This document shows positions 23,239 to 34,039 of a stretch of 64,000 nt of DNA, one piece after another (the first letter of the stretch is position 1; each line of letters begins with the position of its first letter). Under the pieces are notes generated by a model. It did not search any database. It was not told the origin of the DNA and saw only the letters and a list, made by a program, of their open reading frames with translations. The stretch is from Diplocarpon mali (lineage: Eukaryota > Ascomycota > Leotiomycetes > Helotiales > Drepanopezizaceae). The translations under genes and the position numbers were made by a program. The stretch lies in NCBI GenBank assembly GCA_024741835.1, contig JAENRP010000054.1, positions 133,441 to 197,440 of the forward strand, given 5' to 3'.

Positions 23239-24899
23239 AGAGGGAGCTAGGACTAAGATTAAGAACCTAGAAGCGCGCAATTACTAGAGAGTGATCGATA
23301 GAAGCGAGGTTATAACAAGGCCTATACTACTAAAGTGGGTCTTTACCTATAAGCTAAGCTCCTCTAAGGAGATTAGCCGCTTTAGGTCAAGAATTATAAT
23401 AAAGGGAGATCTTTAGGAGAAAGCTTCTATTTTCTTTACCTATACTATAATGCTCGCATTAAGATCTTTTAAGGTTATAATAGCGATAGCCGCTAAATTC
23501 GATATAGAGCTTTGATAGTTTAATATTATTAACGCCTTTATAAATGCTAAGAGAGACCCTTAGAGCGCGCTAGTTGTTTGCTTCTTACCAGATGATTAAA
23601 AGTAGAAAGATAAGGTAGTAGAGCTTAATCGTGCCTTATATAGCCTTCGAGACTCCTTAGCGCTCTAGTATAGGGATTTTACTAATACTCTAAAGTCTCT
23701 AAAGCTTACCCCTCTTAGTAAGGAGCCTTGCATATTCGTTAATAAGGATAGGACTGTGTTTATAGCCTTTTATATTAACGATATACAAATAATATACTAC
23801 TCCTCTTATGCAAAGGAAGCTTAGAAGACTATAAAGGGACTGCGTAAAGCATACGAATTGATAGCTATAAGAGATATTAAGTGGTTCTTAAGGGTAAGAG
23901 TCTCTTAAGATAAGAAGCAGGGTACAATTACTCTGCTTTATAATACTTATATTAAGAAGATGGCAAAGAGGTTCGGCCTTAATATAGGGCGTTTTCCTAG
24001 TATGCTGCTCTCTTACTTCGAACTTAAAAAGAACTATAAAACAGCTCTCTACTTAAGAATTAAGGAGTTCTAGGAAAAAGTAGGCTCCGCCTTATATATA
24101 GCTATTATACTACGCCTAGATATAGCTTTTACAGTCGCCTAGCTATCTCATTTCTATATAAACCCAAGCTTTAAATACCTTAAAGCTATCAATTAGATAA
24201 TACGCTACCTTTTTAGTATACGCTTCTTAAGAATCACTTATAGTCGATTTAGTAGATTAAATAACCTAGTAGTATTATCAGATGCTTCCTTTGCAAATGA
24301 TCTAAAGATAAGGCGCTCCTTTTATAGTTTTATTATATTCCTATTTAAAGGAGCAATCGTTTAAAAGGCCTTAAAGCAACCGACAGTTACTACTTCTACT
24401 ATAGAGGCTAAGCTCTTAGGAGTAGCATATATAGCAAAGGAGATAATGGCTTTAAGATAGTTCTTTAAGGAAATACAGCTTAAGGTAAAAGCTCTATAGT
24501 CCATATTTTACAATAATCAATAGATAATACGGCTTATTATAAGAGACTCTCAAAGGATTTCTATAAAGCTCTGACATATTAATATATATAATATATAGCT
24601 ACAATAGGAGCATTAAAAAGGGAGCTTTTAAGTAGCCTATCTCCCTATTAAGGATATGCACGCTAATAGCCTTATTAAAAACCTTCCTTAATAAAAGTTC
24701 AAGAGCTTTATTAAGCTTTTGAACCTTTAAGACGCAAGAGGTCTAGTTGAGAAGCTAGCATTTTAAATGCTTTATAATCCTTTCATATCTCCTTTATAAT
24801 AGCAAGTAGGAAGGAAGCGTAAGATAGGGTTTAATTTTTCCTTATACTAATATATAGGAAGGCCTAAAACCAACTTCCTTAGATAATCAGAACCTTTAA

Positions 24900-25948
24900 T
24901 AGCTCTGCGAATAATATAAGGGCGCGTCCCTATCGAGAAGCAACCGACTCCTCTAGTAGCACAGCCCTAGGAGCCGCTTAAGGAGCAACGCCAGGAGCAA
25001 TAACAGAAGCAGCCGCAGGAGTCTTAAAAGCCTTTGCAAGGCGGGCAGTAAGGCTAAGAGGTGCTATAATCAGCGGCGGTAGGAGCTCCTAACTAACTAA
25101 TTCTAGAAAGCTATTAGCTATAGTATAAGAAAGCTTATAATTAACATACCCTCTAATAATACCACCTCTTTTATCTCTCTCTAGCATGCCTTCCGAAGCT
25201 CCTCTCTTACCTTCCTCTTAGTAGCAGCGAGGCCTTAAACTGCTTATTAATAGTAAACCACTTAAAGGGAGCTTAAGAATGTATTATAAAGTCACTATCG
25301 TTCTCTTTTAATAAGAATATATAATCTTCCTACGCCTTTAAAGCGCTAATAGGAAGCTCCTAGCATATATAGCCTCCCTTTGCATAATAAAAGCAGCGTA
25401 CTCCTACTATGCTATTAAAGTATATACCAGCCGACTTCTTAGCTAAAAAGCTCTAAATGCACCTCTTATATAGTATATTCCTTATTAGCCCTTGCTCTAG
25501 CTTGCGATAAAAGGAAGGAGCTGCAGAAGGGACTGCTAGTATTCTAGAAACCACAGCCTAAGGGGTAGCGGGAAGGGGAGGAGGCGCGCTCCCTCTTAAG
25601 GGTATTACTATATTAAATATCTTAAGCGCGTTATTATCCTCTTACTATCTGCCGCGCTAAGAAGCTCTAAGCTATATTCGAGTATAACGACTTTACTATA
25701 AGTCTTTAGCAAAAGTAAGGGAGCATAATTAAGAAGCTTATAGTAGTAGCCCTAGTAGAGCGCTCCTTAAAGTTATTATTACTATTCTCTATTTTAAAGT
25801 AATTATTTGAAGAAGTATAAGGAAGGAAAGCTTTATAAGGGAAAAATGCGTACTTTTATAAGCGCGCTACTTTTATTAACTTTCCTTTATCACCTGATTT
25901 AGCTTCTATTCTATAGAGGAAGTACCTAAAATGCGCTCCCTCTTTCAT
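24900..25948 (-). pseudogene. Antisense ORF of Copia-1 with a Cys knuckle, between RNase H and 3' LTR
   Basis: On the strand opposite to pol, protein-like frames run from ATG 25948 (MKEGAHFRYFLYRIEAKSG) leftward to about 24900. At least one frameshift and several TAG/TAA are needed. The best segment, 25540-25250, contains RCFYYAKGGYIC: Cys (25395-25393), x2, Tyr, x6, Cys (25365-25363). The Tyr codon TAT could be an ancestral TGT changed by one G-to-A, giving C-x2-C-x6-C. FKWFTINKQFKASLLLRGR follows. Further left, a Cys/Pro-rich patch reads YCPPCKGF. C-x2-C-x6-C is half of a Zn2Cys6-like finger, but no second half is convincing. Function unknown; a captured host gene or a separate decayed insert cannot be excluded. 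Confidence 0.5.
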
Positions 25949-26079
25949 TTATTATAGCTTTATTAAGTAATTTTCATTATTCTAAAAGCTAGAGAGCATA
26001 ATAAAGGAGTCTTATGTACTAGATCTAGCGCTAGTTATAGCTAAGCCCAGCTTAGGAGCTGCTTCTTACCTAAGGGGTA

Positions 26080-26251
26080 TATTGCGCTATAAGGAGCCTT
26101 AGGTACTAAGGCATCTAAGGACTAGCTTATATAATATACCCCTAAAGTGGCTACGGAGCACTTCTATAAAGGGAGCTTAGGTATACAATTAGAGTAGAAT
26201 TTTACAAGCTTTTGCCACCACTGAGAATCCACTTCTAAATACAGCACGACA
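26080..26251 (+). repeat. 3' LTR of Copia-1
   Basis: 172 bp; partner at 4660-4828. Preceded by a short AAGGGG purine run and followed by TSD ATAGT. Confidence 0.93.
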
Positions 26252-26256
26252 ATAGT

Positions 26257-26473
26257 TTATCCCTTTGGACTACTGGGATTTTTGATTTGCAACGATAGTG
26301 ACAATGCTGCAAATAAGTATGAAATGACTATTAGTGACTTCAAAGTAACTCTAAGAGCGTATTGGTTCTTCGAAGTCTTGGTTGTCAAAAGTTAAACCGT
26401 ACAAGCCCTTTAAGAACGGACTTTCCAGTTGAGAAGCTATGATAATCACATTTAGCAATCTTTATGTAGATTT
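26257..26473. other. Host DNA sliver between Copia-1 and Gypsy-4
   Basis: About 217 bp of ordinary base composition lie between the Copia-1 TSD and the Gypsy-4 TSD. No coding potential is recognised. It belonged to the same pre-insertion sequence as the left flank ending at 4654 and the right flank starting at 34040. Confidence 0.75.
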
Positions 26474-26478
26474 CCTAT

Positions 26479-26785
26479 TATAACGGCTGCACCTCCACTT
26501 AGTGCAATTACCTGGGAGTACGGCGTTTTAAGGTTTTGCAATCTCGATTCAATATAGGGTTTTCTCAAATCGACCTTAAAGGTGCAAAAGGATATTCTTA
26601 TATAATATTATATAAATAGGCAATAGAGCTTCTAGCTGCTATATATATAAGGAAGAAGGGCTTTCCCTTAAGGAGGGTTCTCTAACTTCTTCGTTTCCTT
26701 TATATTAGACCTATAGAATACGCCTTTTGCACTACTTCTTACTCCTATACTTGATCTCGCACTTCGGCGGTTCTATATTATTATA
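26479..26785 (+). repeat. 5' LTR of Gypsy-4
   Basis: 307 bp; start TATAACGG (ancestral TGTAACGG), end ATTATTATA (ancestral GTTGTTACA). Preceded by TSD CCTAT. Confidence 0.94.
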
Positions 26786-26899
26786 TTAAACGAAGAAGTT
26801 CTTCTTTGCTAAGGACGGCTTTTAATAATATCCTACCCCTTTTGAAAATCGATTCGCAGTTATTTCGACTTTCAATAGAGTCAGGATCCTAGAGATCTC

Positions 26900-29800
26900 T
26901 TAAATAAACTAGGAGCTTAAGTATAGCTTATTAACTAGTATAATCGAGGAACGCTTTTATTAGCCGGATTTTCTTAATTACTCCTTTTATAAAAGTGCTA
27001 TAGGTAGAAGTTAGGAGAGCACTATGCTACCAGAACCCTTTTTTTATAGAACCCCTTTTTAACTAAATCCCTACTAAAACCAAAATCGGTAAAATGAATT
27101 CCTTACTAGCCGGAAGTCAGCAAATATAGAATATACCCAGTTCGTTTAAGGAACTAGCTTCTATAAGGAGTACCCTTACTCTAGCCCCTAGGGCTAGACC
27201 TTCCTCTACTGCTAAGGGCAAGAGACTATAATAATACAGCTAAGCCAATTAAGATAAATAAGACTTTTCAAACTTAAACGTTTTATAAGGAACAGTCTTA
27301 GGTTTAAAGGAATCTATATAATACTAAGACTAATCTAATCGATAACTATAAAGCAAGATTAGCAGGATTGCCTAAGCTATCTTTAGCCTAAAGACCCTAG
27401 CTTATTAAAGCCAAGAGACAGCTTAGCGCATATATTAGACTACTAAGCGAGATTCTACCTACCCTTATAAGACTTAGCCTCTTTTAGAAGTCGATATAGA
27501 TATAAAATAGCTAAAAATTCAGCTGACTAAAAAGATCACTCCTTTTAATAATAGAACCTCCTTAATATATAAGCAGTAGTTAGCTTTAGTCTAAGACCAA
27601 CTATAAGTCAACGCCGACCTATATCCGAATAAGCGAGCTTACTAAGCCCTTATTTAAGGATCTACTATAAGACAAGCCCGAATGTACTTTAAACCCTAGT
27701 ACCTTTCGAAGACTAACCCCTTCTAGAACTATTAAGAAATAGTAGAACTGCTAAGCAGTTACTTTTTAATTAGCTAAAAGGTGGACTTGTTTCAATCTAC
27801 TTTTTATTACCTTTATATAGGAGAAGCCAGTTATTCTAAAGAAACTTTCCCTTAGTTTCAGGCCCGATTCTAATCTACTGCAATCTAAGAAGAGGTCTTA
27901 AGATCTAAGTAGTTCTTCTTTATATAGAATAAGATTACCCCCTAGCTTAAAGCTACCTGCGCTCTAGCTAAGGCCTTTTAAGGGAAGGACTATACTATTA
28001 TAGTTAACTAATTAAATGCCCTTAATGCTAAACGCTGAAGCAATCAACTTCTTAACCCTTTGACTAAAAGTAAGGCGATCTTAGTATTATATTAAAAGAC
28101 ATTTGGTTCGCTCCTTAATAAGACTGCTCGCGGTCTAAGCACTAGAAGTACCACCTGAGTTTCTAAGATACTAGCCCTAAAGCCGACTACCCCTTTTCGC
28201 TAAGATACGCTAGCTAAGGCTAGTTCTCTTACTTTACCCCTTAAGCAAGCCACCTGCTAGACCTATGGTAAAACTAGTCACTATAAGACCGAGTGCCCTT
28301 TTATAGGTAAGATTAATACCTTAGAAGATATAAAGGAAGCTAATCCGACTCTAGACTTAACTAAGAATAGGGTCGAAACAGAAGAAGATTAGGAAAACGA
28401 AGAGGCCTAGGAAAAGACTCCTACTTAGGCTTGCGAAAGTGCAACTTATCGAAGCTAGATCTTAACTCTTTAATAGGAGAGAAGCAATTCCTAACCTCTT
28501 ATACTATTAGTATAAATGGACTTAGAGTATTATTATTAGCTTTAGTAGATACTAAAGCCCTTAGTTACCTGTTTTTAAATTATTCCCTTTCTATATATCT
28601 TTTAAAAGCAATCGGCTTTTAAATTCTTCCTCTACTAGCCCCTATTCCTATCTATGGATTTTAGAATACCGTTTGCGCGCAAGCTACGCACTATATACGC
28701 TTTCACTTGACAATTGATAGAAGGCGTATTTACAACTACCCTTGGGTTATTCTCGACCTAGGCCAGCGCAATACTATTATTAAAGTCAAATGGATGCGCC
28801 GATTTCAACTGAAACTTAATCCGAAGGAAAACCGATTTGTATAGCCTTTGTATTACCCCTTATCTCCTTAATTCGCAAAGGAAATTCTTATCTATCTTCC
28901 TCCTTTTAAAGGACTTCGGATCCGATCTAATCATTAAGCTAATATCAATTGTAAAGAATAGGAAATGGCTATAGATAAAGCTTAATAGATTAATAGAAGA
29001 TAGTCTTATATTAATTTAATAGTCCTAGCTAAGCGCGAGATCCCTATTGCTATTATTAAGCCTACGCCCCTGCCTATAACTAAGCTAGATCTAGGAAAAC
29101 AGTCTAATACAAATCGACCATAATCTAACCCTATTCGCAAATGCCCTAAAGCTGCAGTTTCTATTTACGAAATTAGTACTAACGCCTTTTATTATAATAT
29201 AAAGTATAAGGAGATAGAGTTCTTTTAAACTAGTATTTATAAAGTGGATAGGATTCTAAAGGAAAGATATAAGCCTAAGAATCCTAATATTAAAAAGCTG
29301 ATTAACGATCGACTCTTAAAATAGTACTAATCTCTAAGATAAGCTTTCTTAAAAAGGGATACGGATACCCTCCCTCCCTATTGGTACTATAATTATAAGA
29401 TATAGCTAGAAGGGCCTTTGCCTAATGCCTATTTGCCCCTTTACTATTAATCTACTAAGGAGCTTAAGGTTATAAAGGAGTACTTACTTAAGAATTTAAA
29501 CAAAGGCTTTATTAAGATAAGTACTAGCCCCTTTGCTTTGCTAGTACTATTTGTAAAGAAGGCCGACGGTAGCCTCTGATTTTACATAGACTACTGGAAG
29601 CTAAACGCACTAACTCAGAAGGACGCTTACCCGATTCTGAGGATAGACGAGCTTTTAGGGCGAGTATCTATAGTTAAGATCTTTACGAAACTGGATATTT
29701 GAGCTGCTTTTAATCGGATACAAATAGACCCTGAATCGGAGGAATACACCACCTTTCGAATAAGGTATAGATCCTATAAATATAAGGTTCTCCTATTCGG

Positions 29801-32400
29801 CCTTTATAATAGACCTAGTACTTACTAGCAGTATATGAATAATATTCTTTTAAATTACTTAAATGATTTTTATATAGCGTATTTAAACGATATTTTAATT
29901 TACTTAAAGAATATTAAGGAGCACTAGGGTCATATTGAAAAGGTGCTAAAACGACTCTTAAAGGCTGGCCTTTAAGCAGATATTAAAAAGTGCGAGTTCT
30001 ATATTACTCGAACTTAATATTTTAAATACGTTCTAATAATAATTAGGATCGAACCGGACCTTGAAAAGGTCGAACCGCTGCGCAATTAGAAGTACCTAAA
30101 AACTATTATTAAAGTGAAGTCCTACCTAGGATTTTGCAGGTTCTATTAATAATTTATTTGCAACTTTAGGCTAATCGCCAAACCCCTTTTAGTTCTAACC
30201 TAACTAATAGTGCTTTAGAATTAGATAGAAGAGTGCCGAATCGCTTTTGAAGAGCTTCGCAAGTAATTGCTCTTAATTCAGCGGATTTACCATTTTAACC
30301 CTAACTTGCTTATAAAGCTGGAAACTAATGCTTTTAATAGTATTATTGCTAGAGTACTTTCTCAGTAATACTCTAATAAGCAATAGTACCTAATTGGCTT
30401 CTATTCGCATATACTCTTTAGCTATGAACCTAATTGGGAAATATACAATAAGGAACTCTTTACTATTATCGAATCCTGCTATAAATAGAGACCTGAGCTT
30501 ATATCACTTAAAGAGTAAGTTAATATTTACTTAGATTACCGCTCCCTTAAGTACTTTATAACTACTAAGGTTCTAACTATAAAATAGTATTAATAAATAG
30601 AATTCCTATCTGACTTCAATTTTCGAATCGTATATACTCTTAGCAAAGACAACTAAAAGGCTGATATTCTTAGCCGCTAAGAATAGGATATGCCGGTTTA
30701 TAAGCAAGCGAAGCTAAATAGCCGATCCTAGGTTCTGATTTCCCTAGCTTAGTTAGACCTTTAAATTAATACCAAACTGGCCGATAAATTTCTCGCCGAA
30801 TCTGCCAAAGGCACCCTTGCCCTAATATCAACTGATAATCCCGATTCGACCCCGAATCGACCTAAGGATTCCTTTGATTTAATTAAGAAGCTTTATTAAG
30901 ACAACTGCGAATCCTTTTAAGAGATTTGCGCCAACCTCCTTAAGAACTACTCCTTAAAAGACGGATTGCTTTACTTTAAGGAGCGTCTCTGCATACGCTG
31001 CAATACTCCTTTATACACTTATCTAATTTAAGAAGCTTATAACCAACCTTTAAGCGCGCACCCTAGTGGCTTAAAGACCTATTAGCTACTCGCTCCTAAG
31101 TACTATTAGGTCGGGATAGGTTCGGATTATAAAAGATTTATCGCAAACTGTAAACCTTATCAATTCTCGCATTTAAAGATAATTAAATAATAAGGTCTCC
31201 TATAGCCCCTTCTTATTCCTAACTATCTTATATAGCACTTATATTTAAATTTTAAGGATTTCCCTTTTAATAAGTACGGCTTTAATCGAATCTTAGTTTT
31301 TATAGACCGACTTAGTAAGAGCGCTATTACGATTCCTTATTAAAAAGATATCGACGCTTAAGGAACTGCCCAACTGTTTATTCAGTGGATTTATCGATTC
31401 GGCCATACTCTAGAGATAATTACCTTAGACTGAGGCCCCTAATTCGTCTCCTTATTTTAAAGAGAGTTCTACTATATTATTAGTATTAAGATTAAACTCT
31501 TTATAGTATACTATAAAGAGATTGACAGCTAAACAGAGATTATAAACAAGTATATTAATTTAAGGCTAAGGCCTTTTATTAATTACTATTAAGATAATTG
31601 GAGTAAACTGATTCTATTAATAGATCGTGCGCAATCGACTCTACCTTACGCTTTAATTAGTATAACTCTATATTAGCTTAGGTATAAAGTTGCACCTTAG
31701 ATAAGTTGGGACTGGATCCCTTTGAAACCGTCTAGCCTATAGGAGAAATTGAACTAAGCAGAAGCTAAGCTAGTAGCAGAAAGGATATACGCAGCTTAAG
31801 AAGTAGCAAAAGGCAATATAAAACGCGCTTAAGAGAAAATGCATAAGTCTATAAATTAATACTAAAAGGAAATTGATTAGAAACCTAAAGATATAGTCTA
31901 CCTCTTAATAAAAAATCTTAAGAATTACTACCTTAGTAGAAAACTGGCCAATCAATAGGATAGTCCTTTTAAGGTTCTTAAGAAGGTAGGCAATTTATAT
32001 TAGATCAAGCTACTTATAGGTTTTATAATATATAATATCTTCGCGCTAGAGCTACTATTTAAAGATCCGCAGAACCCCTTGCTAAATTAAGAATAACCCT
32101 AGCCTACTATAGAAAAGATCGCTAAGTAAGAAGAGTATAAAGTGTCTAAGATACTAAGTGTACGCCTATCTTAAGGAAAGCTAAAGTACTAGGTCAAATG
32201 GACTAGTTATAACCCTAATTCGAGTTAGTATTACGCCTTAAATTTTATAAGATCCTTATATAAGATTTGCGACTTTCATTAGGCCAATCTTATAAAGCTA
32301 AGGCCACCTTAGAACCTATAAGCTTAGCTAAAGGCTTAGGAAAGTGGTATAGATGATTATAGTCACTTAGAAGATAATAGGCCAAATGTAAAACGGGTTA
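26900..32400 (+). pseudogene. Gypsy-4 gag-pol with chromodomain, decayed
   Basis: Gag ends in a knuckle at about 28255-28305 reading C-x2-Y-G-K-x2-H-x4-C, with Tyr probably from Cys. The protease lies in the intact stretch 28431-28622 and has LALVDTKA, where the usual D-T-G catalytic triplet has become D-T-K. RT at 29470-30130 starts LFVKKADGSL and includes YLNDILIYLKN (YLDD changed to YLND). RNase H is at about 30290-30700 and integrase at about 30960-31740 (FVSLF, LRLRPFINYY). A chromodomain-like end at about 32130-32330 has GKLKY and VKWTSYNPN. More than a dozen TAG/TAA replace Trp/Gln. The two catalytic changes add to the case that the copy is dead. Confidence 0.9.
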
Positions 32401-32499
32401 GTAAATAAATTTAAAAATATAAATAAAAAAAAAAAAAAAAAAAAAGGAGAAAAATAATAAAAATAGAAAAATAATAACGCTAGGCCAACTGCCCTCTCC

Positions 32500-33492
32500 C
32501 TTTATAACTCCTCTAACCCCTCCTCCTCTACGCTTAAAGAGATAAGCTCCAATTCCGTTTTAGAGCTAGAGCTCGCCTCTTAAATACGCCTTTGCCTAAA
32601 ACGACCCCGACCTCCTCCTCTTGCTGCTGCTGGCGCTGCCCTACTAGCCGCTGCGCCTAACGCTACCCTTGCTACTGCAAGCCCCCCTCCCTTTATAAGA
32701 GACTCTGCCGCTATAGCAGTCCGCTCTACTAACGCGGCGATAGACCTTAAGAGGCTTAGTATAATTCGGCTAGATTGCTTTAACCTTACTAGCTAGGACT
32801 TAATAAGGTTACCGCACTCCTATTAGAAAGTCAGCAGTCGATTTAATACTAATTCGGGTTTAACTTATAGCAACCGTCGCCTAGATCCCCTTTAGCTAGC
32901 TTGCTATAGCCTTAGCTATAAAGCGGAGCTCCGCAAGGCTAGCACGCTCTAATTAGGAGCGGCTAATCAGAGCCTTTGCGCTAGCCACTAGCAGGAGGTT
33001 GACAAGAATCCAAGCGCGCTAGACCGCCTCCTAATAGAGCATCTCGCGGTTCCTTACCGAAACCGTACACGCGTTCTCGTCGTCGTCGTCGTCGTCCCCC
33101 TTTTGCTACTAAGGAGCCTCCTCCCGCCACTCCTCAAGGGCCGCGGACAGCACCGCGAACTCCTTACTAATATAAGAAGGAAGCTATAAATAAGTGTTAG
33201 CGCAACTAAGTCTTTAGACTCGATTTAGGATACTTATAAGGATGCACTCCGCCTTTTGCTCTTAGTACTAGTAGCACTTCTTACTACGCTCTAATTCAAA
33301 CTCGCACTTATATATAATATCGCATATAAGGCGCCGCACGCACTAGCAATAATAAACGCAATAGGCTACCGCAAGGGCGCCTGACAGCAGGGGAATTGGC
33401 ACTACGCGTATTAGATGCAATTCGACCCTAGACTAAGGCAAACTTACTTATAGTGGTTAGTAGTAGTAGTAATTGTTTCTACTACTATGCAT
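32500..33492 (-). pseudogene. Antisense ORF of Gypsy-4 with a Cys knuckle and Asp run
   Basis: On the strand opposite to pol, between the chromodomain and the 3' LTR, one frame is protein-like from ATG 33492 to about 32860. It includes CDIIYKCEFELERSKKC and a knuckle read as C-Y-x-Y-x-E-Q-K-A-E-C (33275-33243). The fourth residue, Tyr (TAC), could be an ancestral Cys (TGC), giving C-x2-C-x6-C. ALEEWREEAP and six Asp codons (GAC repeat, 33097-33076) follow. Near 32860 the good frame shifts by one, then continues through a Leu-rich helix, an Arg/Gly-rich patch and an acidic Ser-rich tail to about 32500. The knuckle spacing equals that in the Copia-1 antisense ORF. Function unknown. Confidence 0.55.
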
Positions 33493-33712
33493 TAGCCCTG
33501 CGCTATAGTAGTAGGAGTAAGGGACCTATGCGATTATATGCGGTTATTATACTAAGGAAAGAAGATCCTGCGAGGGGAAAAACAAATTTAAGTGTATAAC
33601 GCGACTTGCGCTAAACCAAATACAGAATAGTACCGTTTATATAATAACGCGCTAAGTACATTATTATACAAAAATCATTACAACCTACTAACGCTTATAA
33701 GCAAGCGTTCTT

Positions 33713-33727
33713 AAAGGGGGAGGGTAG
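33713..33727 (+). promoter_or_regulatory. Polypurine tract of Gypsy-4
   Basis: AAAGGGGGAGGGTAG-type run directly before the 3' LTR, in the position of the plus-strand DNA primer of LTR retrotransposons. The minus-strand tract of Gypsy-3 (12166-12181, AAGAAGGGGAGGGTGA) is very similar. Confidence 0.75.
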
Positions 33728-34034
33728 TATAACAGCTGCACCTCCACTTAGTGCAATTACTTAGGAGTATAGCGTTTTAAGGTTTTGCAATCTCGATTTG
33801 ATACAAGGTTTTCTCAAATCGACCCTAAAGGTGCAAAAGGATATTCTTGCATAATATTATATAAACGGGCAACAGAGCTTCTAGCTGCTATATATATAAG
33901 GAAGAAGGGCTCTCCCCTAAGGAGGGTTCTCTAACTTCTTCGTTTCCTTCGTATTAGACCTATAGAATACGCCTTTTGCACCACTTCTTGCTCCTATACT
34001 TGATCTCGCACTTCGGCGGTTCTGTATCGTTACA
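33728..34034 (+). repeat. 3' LTR of Gypsy-4
   Basis: 307 bp; partner at 26479-26785. Start TATAACAG, end GTATCGTTACA. Followed by TSD CCTAT. Confidence 0.94.
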
Positions 34035-34039
34035 CCTAT

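Larger units (their letters stand above)
4900..24765 (+). pseudogene. Copia-1 gag-pol, decayed and interrupted
   Basis: The remnant polyprotein can be followed in pieces. A gag knuckle of CxC...H type lies at about 6050-6090. A protease-like segment at 6330-6660 includes CAAMHLINREELL. The pre-integrase segment with LRLGYLRAKALKKL is at 6890-7030. The integrase runs to 7427 and reads ELNRASERA before Copia-2 cuts it; it resumes at about 21515 with EIIKKAL and LPEHLWPKAVLVAIYLYNIG. The Copia RT starts at about 23240 after the solo LTR, with KWVFTYKLSSSKE. RNase H at 24270-24765 contains SDASFAND and STIEAKLLG. Many former Trp and Gln codons are TAG/TAA. No functional product is possible. The left limit of gag is approximate. 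Confidence 0.88.
4660..26251 (+). mobile_element. Copia-1: Ty1/Copia LTR retrotransposon, RIP-mutated, split by nested insertions
   Basis: The ends are a matching LTR pair (4660-4828 and 26080-26251) starting TGTTGCGC (TATTGCGC on the right, a RIP-type change) and ending in ACA. They are flanked by a perfect 5-bp target duplication ATAGT (4655-4659 and 26252-26256). Domain order on the plus strand is gag with a zinc knuckle, protease, pre-integrase, integrase, reverse transcriptase, RNase H: the Copia order. Copia-2 with its TSD copy occupies 7428-21514, so the original element was about 7.5 kb, longer than usual. The extra length is a 3' region carrying an antisense ORF. The frame is full of TAG/TAA in place of Trp/Gln, so the element is dead. 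Confidence 0.95.
26479..34034 (+). mobile_element. Gypsy-4: full-length Ty3/Gypsy chromovirus, RIP-mutated
   Basis: Two 307-bp LTRs (26479-26785 and 33728-34034) share the sequence of the solo LTR at 22932-23238. A perfect TSD CCTAT flanks them (26474-26478 and 34035-34039). A purine tract of the pattern AAAGGGGGAGGGTAG (33713-33727) directly precedes the 3' LTR. Coding is on the plus strand: gag with knuckle, protease, RT, RNase H, integrase, chromodomain-like segment. A poly(A) tract follows at about 32427-32444, then an antisense ORF region. 7.56 kb in all. RIP-type stops make it non-autonomous. Confidence 0.96.
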
